NCBI GenBank assembly: GCA_903900265.1
Contig: CAIUMM010000076.1
Coordinates: 1-64,000 of the forward strand
Reading direction: 5' to 3'
Source: an uncultured Pseudomonadota bacterium
GTDB lineage: Bacteria; Myxococcota_A; UBA796; SXON01
DNA length: 64,000 bases
Shown here: positions 53,339 through 61,192 of the stretch, in pieces
Layout of the letters: each line of letters begins with the position of its first letter
Position numbering within the stretch: the first letter of the stretch is position 1
Position numbers and translations under genes: made by a program
Notes under the pieces: generated by a model
Databases searched by the model: none
The model's input: only the letters and a program-made list of their open reading frames with translations
Told to the model about the DNA's origin: nothing

Positions 53339-53626
53339 GTGGGCGTGATGCGACTGGTGCTGCGTGTGCCTGGCAGCCGGTCCCTGAAGGATCGGCGCCA
53401 CGGCGTGCGGTCCGTGAAAGACAGGCTCATCAGCCGCTTTGGCGCCGCCGTGGCCGAGGTGGGGCACCTCGAGCACCACGAGCTGTGCGTGTTGGCGGTG
53501 ACCGCCGTGGGCAACGAGGCGGCGTTGGTGCGCAGCCGCTTGGATCAGATGCGCGCGGACGTCGATCAGCACGCGGATGTCTTGCTCGTCGATGCCTACA
53601 CCGACGTCTCGTGCTGGCGGGGCTGA
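53339..53626 (+). CDS. ylxP: YlxP / DUF503 protein
   Basis: 95 aa from GTG at 53339. DUF503 motif VMRLVLRVPGSRSLKDRRHGVRS near the N-terminus, then SRFGAAVAEVGHLEHHELCVLAV. Usually found between infB and rbfA; rbfA is not here. Homologs start MHVGV, and here ATT CAT GTG GGC GTG precedes the reported frame, so a rare ATT start at 53333 is possible. Function unknown, probably linked to ribosome maturation. Confidence 0.87.
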   Translation: MGVMRLVLRVPGSRSLKDRRHGVRSVKDRLISRFGAAVAEVGHLEHHELCVLAVTAVGNEAALVRSRLDQMRADVDQHADVLLVDAYTDVSCWRG

Positions 53627-53680
53627 TCGCAGCGCTGAGGATTGCGGCGTCGGGAGCGTGACACCGCAACGTGACAGTTC

Positions 53681-54607
53681 CTACCTCGGTAGTTCCTTAC
53701 GCTTGGTCAAGAACGGCTCGAGCGGAAACGCCACGAGCGCCGGGAGGATGTTCGTCCCCAGGAACACGAGGGTCGCAGCCACCGCCGCGGCGCTCTCGGG
53801 GTAGCCCGCGCGCCCAAAAACCTGCATCGACGCCATCTCCCGCAGGCCCATGCCGGAGATGGTGATCGGGATGGCCGAGGAGAACGCTACCACGGGGAGC
53901 CCAAAAAGCAGATCTCCCCATGCGATTTCGCCGAACATTCGGTACACGAAGGCCGCGCCCACGAGGTTCAACAGGTTCGCGACCAGGGTGCATCCCACGA
54001 TGTACACGCGCTGGGGCACCGACAGCGCCGCTCGCGCCGACTTCAGGGTTCCCAACACATCGCCCAGACGCCCGGGCAGCGCAGGGACCGGCATATTTCC
54101 AAGGCCGAACGCCGCTCCGATCGCCACGCAGCCCCACAAGCCCGCCCCGACCCACCAAACCGGCAGCGCGACCATCGCCCCCGCCGCGACGAGCGTCGTG
54201 AGCGTCAGCACCTCGTAGGACTTTTCGAGCACCAAGGCCGCCGCGGCGAGCCCGAGGTCCGCGCCGGCTAACGGAGCGCCGTTCTTGCGTAGCGCGCCGA
54301 ACCGGTACATCTCGCCGAGGCGCATCGGCGTGACGACGCCAAGCAGGATGCCCCACAAAAAGCCATGGATCAGCGCCAACAACCGAAACTCAAAGCCCGT
54401 CGCGCGCGCCTGCACCACCCACTTTGCGACGCGAAACCCCATCGCTGCGAGGAACAGCGACACCGCCGCCGCGACCTGCGCGGAGGTGCCGTGGAAGGCG
54501 CCCGCCACGCTGCGCGGATCGAGACGTTGTGCGACCAACGCCCCGAGCAGCAACAAACCGAGCACTTTGACGGCGGTGCTGAGCTGACGGGTGCGTTCGG
54601 GGGACAT
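53681..54607 (-). CDS. lysylphosphatidylglycerol synthase TM-region / UPF0104 protein
   Basis: 308 aa, about eight hydrophobic helices. The family segment FRVAKWVVQARATGF, then LLGVVTPMRLGEMYRFGAL and the C-terminal SSAIPITISGMGLREMASM match the UPF0104/MprF flippase-like domain. No aminoacyl-transferase domain, so it is not a full MprF. Likely moves a lipid or lipid-linked sugar across the inner membrane. Divergent from larB with a 43-base gap. Confidence 0.88.
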   Translation of the reverse strand: MSPERTRQLSTAVKVLGLLLLGALVAQRLDPRSVAGAFHGTSAQVAAAVSLFLAAMGFRVAKWVVQARATGFEFRLLALIHGFLWGILLGVVTPMRLGEMYRFGALRKNGAPLAGADLGLAAAALVLEKSYEVLTLTTLVAAGAMVALPVWWVGAGLWGCVAIGAAFGLGNMPVPALPGRLGDVLGTLKSARAALSVPQRVYIVGCTLVANLLNLVGAAFVYRMFGEIAWGDLLFGLPVVAFSSAIPITISGMGLREMASMQVFGRAGYPESAAAVAATLVFLGTNILPALVAFPLEPFLTKRKELPR

Positions 54608-54650
54608 GCGGGGCCATATTCAGAAACCCCCGCCCGGGATAGAACCCCGT

Positions 54651-55325
54651 ATGCATGACCATCCGCTCTCGTTCGCGACCATCGACTATGGGCGTCAGGC
54701 GCGCACCGGCTTTCCCGAGGTGATCTACGGGGCGGGCAAGTCCGCGGAGCAGATCATCGCCATCGCCCGCGGGCTGTTGGAGTCCGGCCAAACCGCGCTC
54801 GCGACGCGCGTGAGCACGGACAAAGGCGCGGAGATCGTGCTCGCGCTCGGCGGCGTGTATGACGCGACCGCTGGGATCTGGTGGCGTGGCGACATCGCCG
54901 CACGAACGGGACGGATCGCGGTGGTGTGCGCCGGGACCAGCGATCTCCCCGTCGCTGAGGAGGCCGCGGTCAGCCTACGCGTCTTGGGCGTCGAGGTGCT
55001 GCGCGTGGTCGATGTGGGCATCGCGGGGCTGCACCGGTTGCTGAACCGCGCCGAGGAGCTGCAGCGCTGCGACGTGATCATCGTCGTCGCCGGGATGGAC
55101 GGCGCGCTGCCAGGCGTCGTCGCGGGCTTGGTGCGCGCCCCGGTGATCGCCGTGCCGACGTCGGTCGGGTACGGCGCGAGCTTCGGAGGCGTCGCCGCGT
55201 TGCTCACGATGTTGAACGCCTGCGCCCCCGGCATCGGTGTCGTAAACATCGACAACGGCTACGGCGCGGCGGCGCTCGCGGCTCGCATGCTGCCGCTCGC
55301 GGAACGCGCGGCGGTGCGCTCTTGA
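54651..55325 (+). CDS. larB: LarB, pyridinium-3,5-biscarboxylate mononucleotide synthase
   Basis: 224 aa from ATG at 54651. First enzyme of nickel-pincer-nucleotide cofactor synthesis, carboxylating and hydrolysing NaAD (family knowledge). Resembles PurE/AIR carboxylase: GRIAVVCAGTSDLPVAEEAA, CDVIIVVAGMDGALPGVVAG and PVIAVPTSVGYGASFGG, with the N-terminal REIVYG-like PEVIYGAGKSAEQI. Its stop overlaps the larC start (TTGA), so B and C are co-translated. LarE and LarA are not in the window. Confidence 0.94.
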   Translation: MHDHPLSFATIDYGRQARTGFPEVIYGAGKSAEQIIAIARGLLESGQTALATRVSTDKGAEIVLALGGVYDATAGIWWRGDIAARTGRIAVVCAGTSDLPVAEEAAVSLRVLGVEVLRVVDVGIAGLHRLLNRAEELQRCDVIIVVAGMDGALPGVVAGLVRAPVIAVPTSVGYGASFGGVAALLTMLNACAPGIGVVNIDNGYGAAALAARMLPLAERAAVRS

Positions 55326-56626
55326 TCCTGTTTCTGGACTGCTTTGCCGGCATTGCCGGCGACATGTTTGTCGCAGCGCTGCTGCACGCCGGCGCCCCGC
55401 TCGAGGCGGTGCTGAACGACGTACGGGCGTTGGGCGTGCCCGGCTGGACGGCGCACATCGAGGCCGTACACCGCGGCGCCTACGCGGCCACGCGCTTTGT
55501 CGTCCAGCCCGACGGGCTGCCGGTCGCGCCTCAGGACGGCCACGACCATGGGCACAGTCACGGCCATGGGCACGACCATGGGCACGGCCATGGGCACGGG
55601 CACGGGCATGATCATGGACACGCCGGAAACGACGTACCGGATTCCTTTCCCGGCCAACCCCAGCGGGACTGGGCGACCATCCGTGCGTTGATCCTCGCGG
55701 CCGCGCTCCCTCCCCGCGTTCGCGAGCGCGCGCTCTGCACGTTCTCCCGGCTCGCCGCTGCAGAAGGGCGCGTGCACGGCGTCCCCGTCGATGAGGTGCA
55801 GTTCCACGAGGTCGGCGCGGTGGACTCCATCGTCGACATCATCGCCGCGTGCTCGGCGCTGGAGCTGTTGGGCATCGACACCATCGTCTCCACACCGCTG
55901 CCGATGGGTCAGGGAACGGTGCGCACCCAGCACGGCTTGCTGTCGATCCCGGTCCCGGCAACGGTCGAGGTGCTCCGCGGCTTCCCGGTGCTCCCGAGTC
56001 GTTTTTCGGGGGAGCTGGTGACGCCTACCGGAGCCGCGCTCATCGCCGCGCTCGCGACCCCAGGCTCCATGCCGGCGATGACGATCCGCGCCGTCGGCTA
56101 TGGCGCCGGCGGTCGCAACCCCTCCACCCACGCGAACGTCCTGCGGGCCTGCATCGGCGAGCCCGCGGAGCCCTCGATGGGGGCCGAGGTCGCCGAGCTG
56201 AGCGCACAGGTGGACGATCTGCCCGGCGAGGCGGTGCCCCCGCTTTTGCAAGCGCTGTTTGACGCCGGCGCGCTCGATGCCTTCGCACAGCCGATCGTGA
56301 TGAAAAAGGGCAGGCCCGGCCTGCTCATTCAAGCCATCTCCCCTCCCGAGCACCGGGAAGCGGTGGGTCTGGCGCTGCTGCGCCACGCCGGCACCTTCGG
56401 GTACCGCTGGAGCATCAAGCCGCGTGAGGTGCTGGCCCGAAGTTGGGAATCGGTGACCACGCGCTTCGGCACGCTACGGATCAAGCTTGGAGCGCACGAA
56501 GGCGCGATCCTCCACGCGGCGCCTGAGTACGAAGACTGCCGAGAAGCGGCGGCGCGCGCTGGGGTCTCCGTGCCCGAAGTCTACCGAGCCGCCCTCGCCG
56601 CCTGGTCCGAACGGGGCGAGCGATGA
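55322..56626 (+). CDS. larC: LarC, nickel insertion protein for the pincer cofactor
   Basis: 434 aa, TTG start. Inserts Ni into the pincer nucleotide at the cost of CTP (family knowledge). N-terminus LFLDCFAGIAGDMFVAALLHAGAP is diagnostic; the centre contains VHGVPVDEVQFHEVGAVDSIVDI and a PTGAALIAAL block; C-terminal domain after about 280 carries the SAEVAELSAQVDDLPGE segment. A His/Gly/Asp-rich stretch (about 74-101) probably binds or stores Ni. In Lactobacillus larC is split by a programmed frameshift; here it is one frame. Its stop overlaps the PAS gene (ATGA). Confidence 0.94.
   Translation: MILFLDCFAGIAGDMFVAALLHAGAPLEAVLNDVRALGVPGWTAHIEAVHRGAYAATRFVVQPDGLPVAPQDGHDHGHSHGHGHDHGHGHGHGHGHDHGHAGNDVPDSFPGQPQRDWATIRALILAAALPPRVRERALCTFSRLAAAEGRVHGVPVDEVQFHEVGAVDSIVDIIAACSALELLGIDTIVSTPLPMGQGTVRTQHGLLSIPVPATVEVLRGFPVLPSRFSGELVTPTGAALIAALATPGSMPAMTIRAVGYGAGGRNPSTHANVLRACIGEPAEPSMGAEVAELSAQVDDLPGEAVPPLLQALFDAGALDAFAQPIVMKKGRPGLLIQAISPPEHREAVGLALLRHAGTFGYRWSIKPREVLARSWESVTTRFGTLRIKLGAHEGAILHAAPEYEDCREAAARAGVSVPEVYRAALAAWSERGER
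55541..55622 (+). repeat. His-rich coding repeat in larC
   Basis: Tandem CAY-GGN/GAY codons built from a GGCCATGGGCAC-like unit give an alternating HG/HD stretch with 14 His, a likely metal-binding loop. Confidence 0.85.
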
Positions 56627-57261
56627 CCGACGCCGACGTGCTCGGCCCGCTGATGGAGTGCCTGAACGACGCCGTCGTCGCCGCCGATCGGCACGGTCGC
56701 ATCGTACATTTCAACACCGCGGCCACACGCCTGCTGGGCTGGTCGACCAGCGAAGCGATCGAGCGTCTGCGCACCCCCGACCTCTACGCCGATCCGGCGG
56801 ACGCACGCGCGGTGATGGTGCGCCTTCGTCAACGCACCGCAGGGATGCCCGGCGCCGTAGAGCCAATGGAGGTCGACCTCCGCGCCCGCGACGGCTCAAA
56901 GATCCCCGTGCGATTGACCGCCGCCTGGGTGCGCGTCAGCACAGGCGGCGTCGGCACCGTCGGGGTGTTCACCGACTGCCGCCCGATGCGCGCCGCGGAG
57001 CAACGCATGAAGCTCGCCACCGAGCTGGTCGCGGCCCGTGAACGCAGCTCGGACGCGGCGCAGGTCGCTCCCAGACTCGCGGCAGAGCTCGCGCAGCCGA
57101 TGACGACGGCGCTCGCGCAGCTCGACATGGTGCTAGAGAGCGGCCTGCTGTCGGATCCGGCAGAGGGACGGGTTTTGCACGCCCTCGAGCAGCTCGAGCG
57201 CGTGCGCCAGATCGTCCACGACCTTACGAATCACAGCACACACTGGAAGGCGGAGCGTTGA
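56623..57261 (+). CDS. PAS-domain protein with His-less DHp-like helix pair
   Basis: 212 aa. N-terminal PAS domain (MECLNDAVVAADRHGRIVHF, NTAATRLLGWSTSEAIERL, then a PAC-like GSKIPVRLTAAWVR). The rest is a helix pair that looks like the dimerisation domain of sensor kinases (APRLAAELAQPMTTALAQL ... LEQLERVRQIVHDL), but the phospho-accepting His is replaced (AAELAQP for the usual HELxxP) and no ATPase domain follows. So it is probably a non-kinase sensor or scaffold. Located between larC and a Usp gene with start/stop overlaps on both sides. Ligand unknown. Confidence 0.75.
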   Translation: MTDADVLGPLMECLNDAVVAADRHGRIVHFNTAATRLLGWSTSEAIERLRTPDLYADPADARAVMVRLRQRTAGMPGAVEPMEVDLRARDGSKIPVRLTAAWVRVSTGGVGTVGVFTDCRPMRAAEQRMKLATELVAARERSSDAAQVAPRLAAELAQPMTTALAQLDMVLESGLLSDPAEGRVLHALEQLERVRQIVHDLTNHSTHWKAER

Positions 57262-58097
57262 TGTTCAAGCAGATTCTTGCCTTGGTCTCGCTGTCCCCCA
57301 ACGCCGGGCCCGACCTCGCCGTGCTCGACGCGGTGCGCACCCTCGCCGCGCCGCTCCCCGGTGTTCCGGGAGGACGGGTGTACCTGCTGCACGTGCAGGA
57401 GCGGCCGCGCAGCCTCTTCGGCCGCCAAGGCGCTCCAGTGCAGAGCGGCTCGCCCGAGCGGCTGGACGAAGCGGCACGGGCGTTGAGCCACGAGGGCGTC
57501 GAGGTCGTCGTCGTACACCGCGAGGGGCGTCTGACCGAAGAAGTCGAGCGCATCGTGCACGAGGAAGAGGTGGATCTGGTGGTCGTCGGCCGTCCGGAGC
57601 GCGGGTGGGGCGATCACGGCCTGCGCGTCGTCCGCCTGTCCGATGCGCCGGTGCTGGTGATGCCCGAGGGCGCGCGCCTGTCCCGCGGCGCTGCGGTGAT
57701 CGGCATGGACTTTTCAGCGAACGCGCTGCGCGCCTACAATCGCCTACGCACCTTCTTCGCGGCTGTACGTCCCGTGGCGGTGGTGGACCCGGCCGGGGAG
57801 CAGACCGACGCAGACGCCCTGCGACAGGAGGTCACCGCGACCTGGCACGAAAAAGCCGGCGTCGCCGCGTCTGCGATCCTCGTGGTGGAGTCGACGCACC
57901 CCGCCGAGGCGCTGCTGAAGGCCTCGGAGAGCGCCGACTTGCTGGCGGTCGGGTCGCGCGGGCTGACGCCCCTCGCCGCGGTGCTCCTTGGCAGCACCGC
58001 CGAAAAGTTGGGGGCGCGGTGTCCAAACCCGCTGTTGGTCTACCGGGAAGCCGGCACGCGTCGCGGGCTGTTCAGCAGTCTGATCGGCGCGTCCTGA
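57261..58097 (+). CDS. tandem universal stress protein
   Basis: 278 aa from ATG at 57261 (sharing its A with the PAS gene stop; a TTG one codon earlier is possible). Two UspA-like halves: first about 1-140 (FKQILALVSLSPNAG ... VDLVVVGRPERGWGDHG ... APVLVMPEG), second about 145-278 with an intact ATP-binding pattern GSRGLTPLAAVLLGSTAE. The first half lacks the full glycine pattern. Cytosolic stress protein. Its last 26 bases overlap the 3' end of the convergent beta-helix gene. Confidence 0.88.
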   Translation: MFKQILALVSLSPNAGPDLAVLDAVRTLAAPLPGVPGGRVYLLHVQERPRSLFGRQGAPVQSGSPERLDEAARALSHEGVEVVVVHREGRLTEEVERIVHEEEVDLVVVGRPERGWGDHGLRVVRLSDAPVLVMPEGARLSRGAAVIGMDFSANALRAYNRLRTFFAAVRPVAVVDPAGEQTDADALRQEVTATWHEKAGVAASAILVVESTHPAEALLKASESADLLAVGSRGLTPLAAVLLGSTAEKLGARCPNPLLVYREAGTRRGLFSSLIGAS

Positions 58098-59475
58098 CGA
58101 CAGGACAGGGAGCCGCGCGGCGTCGTCGATAAGCCAGCATCGAAGCGCACAGCGCAAAACCGAACGCCGATGCCGGGATCGGCGTAGATGCGCAGCCACA
58201 GCCGCCACCGACGGCGTCTTCGTCGGTGCCCGCGGTGTCTCCCCACGACAGCGCGCAATCGAAGTCCGCGTAGGGGCCGAACCCAAGCGCGCCGGGGTCC
58301 TCCCCACCCGACCGCTCCAAAGCGCCGATGTCCGGCGAGCCGTCCCGAGAGCGCCCGCAAAAGTCGTCTACCAGCGGTTCGGCGGCCGGCTCCGCCGCGT
58401 CGACGAGGCCGCCTTCGGGCGCAGGCCAAAGGTCCAGCGTCGCCGCATCCACGAAACACCCGTCCCCGCACTCGAGGTTCGACGCCATCGGGACCCCCGA
58501 CACTTCGGCTGGAAGCGCGCTGCCTCCGCTCCGCGCGTACACCGCGTTGCCCCACAGCTCCAGATCGGCGCCCGCGCTCCAGCCCGACGCTGCGATGGCC
58601 GCGCCGCCGTCGCCGATCGCCGTGTTGCCGACGATGTGTACGCCGTGCACGAGCCCGCGGCCCCCGTAGTCGTAGCTCACGATCCCGCCGCCTACCGAGC
58701 CAACGACGATGTTGTTGCGCACGATCGCGGGCCCGCCGCCGATCTCGATGGCCCCCGAGGCCCCACCCCAAACGAGGTTCTGCTCGACGACGGAAGGAAC
58801 GCTCCCCTCCCCGCTCGGGTCGCTGCTGCCGTAGATCTCAATGCCCGGCCCCTTGGTGTCCCGGATGGAATTGCGGGCGACCATACCCCACGAGTCCAGC
58901 TTGATCTCCAAGGCGTAGCCCACCGCGTCGGAGGTGACCCCATCGAAGGTGTTGTCTTCGATACGGACGTCGGTTTGCACGCACGAGCCGTCATGGCAAC
59001 CGAAGTACAGCGCCGTCGCGTTCAAATCGGTAAAGGTGCAGGCCAAAACCGCGTTGTTGGCCCCGTCCGCGCTGTTCGCCGACACCGAGATGCCCCCGAT
59101 GCCGGTAAACACGGAGTCTTCGACGGCGACGCGGCTGCCGTCCTTGATCTTCACTGCGTCGATGTTGGCTTCGGTCGGTCCGAACGCGAGCCCGCGCAGC
59201 GTGACGTCGCTGGCGAGCACGTCGATGACGTTGCTGGACGTTCCCGTGTAGACGATGTGCGGCGGCGCGTCGGGATCGGCGGCGGCTATCGTGACGGGAG
59301 CGCCTTCCGTTCCGCCGTGGTCGATCGTACACGGCCCGGCGTATTCCCCAGGAGCGAGCAGGATCGTGTCCATCGGAGCTGCCGCGCGTAGCGCCCCGCA
59401 CCAGTCATCGCCGGGCGCCAACTCCACCGTCGCGGCCTTGGAGATCTCGGGGAGCAGCAGCAGCGCAAGGAGCAT
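58072..59475 (-). CDS. right-handed beta-helix surface protein with MYXO-CTERM-type tail
   Basis: About 467 aa from ATG at 59475 (an ATG at 59493 is also possible). Short signal (LLALLLLPEISKA), then parallel beta-helix repeats with Asn/Val-rich rungs (APGEYAGPCTIDHGG, SSNVIDVLASDVTLRGLAF, DVRIEDNTFDG, PAIVRNNIVVGS, VHIVGNTAIGD). The C-terminus has VGGGCGCASTPIPAS, a hydrophobic helix and RRRR, matching the MYXO-CTERM sorting tail, which places it on the myxobacterial cell surface. Possible polysaccharide binding or lyase fold; no catalytic residues identified. Divergent from fhs, starts 16 bases apart. Confidence 0.85.
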   Translation of the reverse strand: MLLALLLLPEISKAATVELAPGDDWCGALRAAAPMDTILLAPGEYAGPCTIDHGGTEGAPVTIAAADPDAPPHIVYTGTSSNVIDVLASDVTLRGLAFGPTEANIDAVKIKDGSRVAVEDSVFTGIGGISVSANSADGANNAVLACTFTDLNATALYFGCHDGSCVQTDVRIEDNTFDGVTSDAVGYALEIKLDSWGMVARNSIRDTKGPGIEIYGSSDPSGEGSVPSVVEQNLVWGGASGAIEIGGGPAIVRNNIVVGSVGGGIVSYDYGGRGLVHGVHIVGNTAIGDGGAAIAASGWSAGADLELWGNAVYARSGGSALPAEVSGVPMASNLECGDGCFVDAATLDLWPAPEGGLVDAAEPAAEPLVDDFCGRSRDGSPDIGALERSGGEDPGALGFGPYADFDCALSWGDTAGTDEDAVGGGCGCASTPIPASAFGFALCASMLAYRRRRAAPCPVVRTRRSDC

Positions 59476-59491
59476 GGGATATTCTACCACC

Positions 59492-61078
59492 ATGCGCCCA
59501 CTTCCTGACGTCGCCGACGAGCTCGGCATCTCCCGCGATCACCTCCTCCCTTGGGGCCCCGGACGGGCAAAAATCGCGTCCGAGGCCATCGGCCCGGCCA
59601 AAGGCCGCTTGGTGCTGGTCTCGGCGATCACCCCGACGCCCGCGGGCGAAGGCAAGACGACGATGTCCATCGCGCTGGCCATGGGCCTACGCAAGCGTGG
59701 GCGCAAGGTGGCGCTGGCGCTGCGCGAGCCCTCGATGGGCCCGGTGTTCGGTCGCAAGGGCGGCGGCACTGGAGGGGGAAAAGCGACGATTGAGCCTGCC
59801 GAGTCCATCAACCTGCACTTCACCGGCGACATGCACGCGATCACCAGCGCGCACAACCTGCTCGCCGCGCTGGTCGACCATGCGCTGGAGCACCGCACCG
59901 GACCCGACGGCCGGCGCACCCGCTGGCGCCGCGTGGTCGACGTCAACGATCGCGCGCTGCGCCGCGTGCTCGTCGGGCTTGAAGGCGTGCCGCGCGAAAC
60001 CGGCTTCGACATCACCGCGGCCAGCGAGGTCATGGCGAGCTTGTGCCTCGCGGAGGACCGCGCGGATCTGGAGGCTCGCCTCGCTCGGCTGATCGTCGGG
60101 GAGGACGCCGCGGGCAAGCCAGTGACCGCCGCCGATCTGCAAGGCGTGGGCGCGATGTCCGCGCTGTTGAACGAAGCGATGATGCCCAACCTCGTGCAGA
60201 CCGCCGAAGGTGGCGCGGCGATCCTGCACGGCGGGCCGTTTGCGAACATCGCCCATGGCTGCAACTCGCGCATCGCTACGCGCATGGCGCTCACGCATGC
60301 GGATATTGTGTTGAGTGAAGCCGGCTTTGCCTTCGACCTCGGCGGCGAGAAGTTCCTCGACATCAAGGCGCGGGCCGATGGCTTGTGGCCGGCGCTGGTG
60401 GTGTTGGTCGTTACCCGCAGGGCGTTGCTTTGGCACGGTCAAGGTTCGCTTTCTGCCGGCCTCGACCTGCTGCGGCATCACCTTGGGGCCACGAGTCGCT
60501 TCGGGCTGGAGCCGATGGTGGTGTTGAACCGCTTTCCCGATGACACCGCCGAAGACATCGCCGCGATCGCTGCGTTCTGCGCCGCCGAAGGCGCGGCGTT
60601 CTCTCCCTGCGACGGGTTCGGCGCCGGCGGGGAAGGCGCGCTGGCTGCGGCCGACGTGCTCGCGACCACGCTGGACGCGGTCCCCCGCGACCGGGCCCCG
60701 CAGTGGTTGTACCCGCTGGAGATGCCGCTGCGCGACAAGCTCGACACCCTGTCCCGGGAGATGTACGCCGGCTCGGGCGCTATCCTCGACGACGCGGCAA
60801 CCAAAGACCTCGCGCGCGTCGAAGCCCTCGGCGGCGGGTCGCTCCCGATCTGCGTCGCCAAAACCCAGCTCTCGCTCAGCGACGATCCGAAGCGCAAGGG
60901 ACTGGTCACCGGACACGCGCTGCACGTGCGCGAGCTGCGCCTCCATGCTGGGGCTGGATTTGTGGTCGCGCTCGCCGGCGACGTGCAGACCATGCCGGGC
61001 CTGCCCAAGGAGCCCGCCGCACGCCGGATTCACGTCGACGCGACCGGCCGAATCCGCGGGCTGATGCAAGAGGGGTAA
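59492..61078 (+). CDS. fhs: formate-tetrahydrofolate ligase
   Basis: Makes 10-formyl-THF from formate, THF and ATP. 528 aa from ATG at 59492, a little shorter than typical (about 555). P-loop ITPTPAGEGKTT, REPSMGPVFGRKGGGTGGG, NLHFTGDMHAI, HGGPFANIAHGCNS and LSLSDDP near the C-terminus are all family blocks. The frame is open upstream but that part is antisense to the beta-helix gene. Cytosolic one-carbon metabolism; no other folate gene nearby. Confidence 0.95.
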   Translation: MRPLPDVADELGISRDHLLPWGPGRAKIASEAIGPAKGRLVLVSAITPTPAGEGKTTMSIALAMGLRKRGRKVALALREPSMGPVFGRKGGGTGGGKATIEPAESINLHFTGDMHAITSAHNLLAALVDHALEHRTGPDGRRTRWRRVVDVNDRALRRVLVGLEGVPRETGFDITAASEVMASLCLAEDRADLEARLARLIVGEDAAGKPVTAADLQGVGAMSALLNEAMMPNLVQTAEGGAAILHGGPFANIAHGCNSRIATRMALTHADIVLSEAGFAFDLGGEKFLDIKARADGLWPALVVLVVTRRALLWHGQGSLSAGLDLLRHHLGATSRFGLEPMVVLNRFPDDTAEDIAAIAAFCAAEGAAFSPCDGFGAGGEGALAAADVLATTLDAVPRDRAPQWLYPLEMPLRDKLDTLSREMYAGSGAILDDAATKDLARVEALGGGSLPICVAKTQLSLSDDPKRKGLVTGHALHVRELRLHAGAGFVVALAGDVQTMPGLPKEPAARRIHVDATGRIRGLMQEG

Positions 61079-61102
61079 GCGACCGCCGCTCTGCTGGCCC
61101 GG

Positions 61103-61118
61103 CGGGTGAATTCACCCG
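61103..61118. promoter_or_regulatory. 16-bp perfect palindrome upstream of the P-type ATPase
   Basis: CGGGTGAATTCACCCG lies 74 bases before the ATPase start. Perfect dyad symmetry fits a dimeric regulator site or a small hairpin ending fhs; no T-run follows. Confidence 0.4.
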
Positions 61119-61166
61119 GTTGACCCCCCGTAGCGCGCGCCTACCTCCTGAAAGAGCCAAGGCGGC

Positions 61167-61180
61167 AACCGCCGGCGGTT
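61167..61180. promoter_or_regulatory. 14-bp perfect palindrome before the P-type ATPase start
   Basis: AACCGCCGGCGGTT lies 12 bases before the GTG start, next to the AGGA ribosome-binding site. It could occlude the site as a hairpin or bind a regulator. Confidence 0.35.
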
Positions 61181-61192
61181 CGTCAGGACGCC

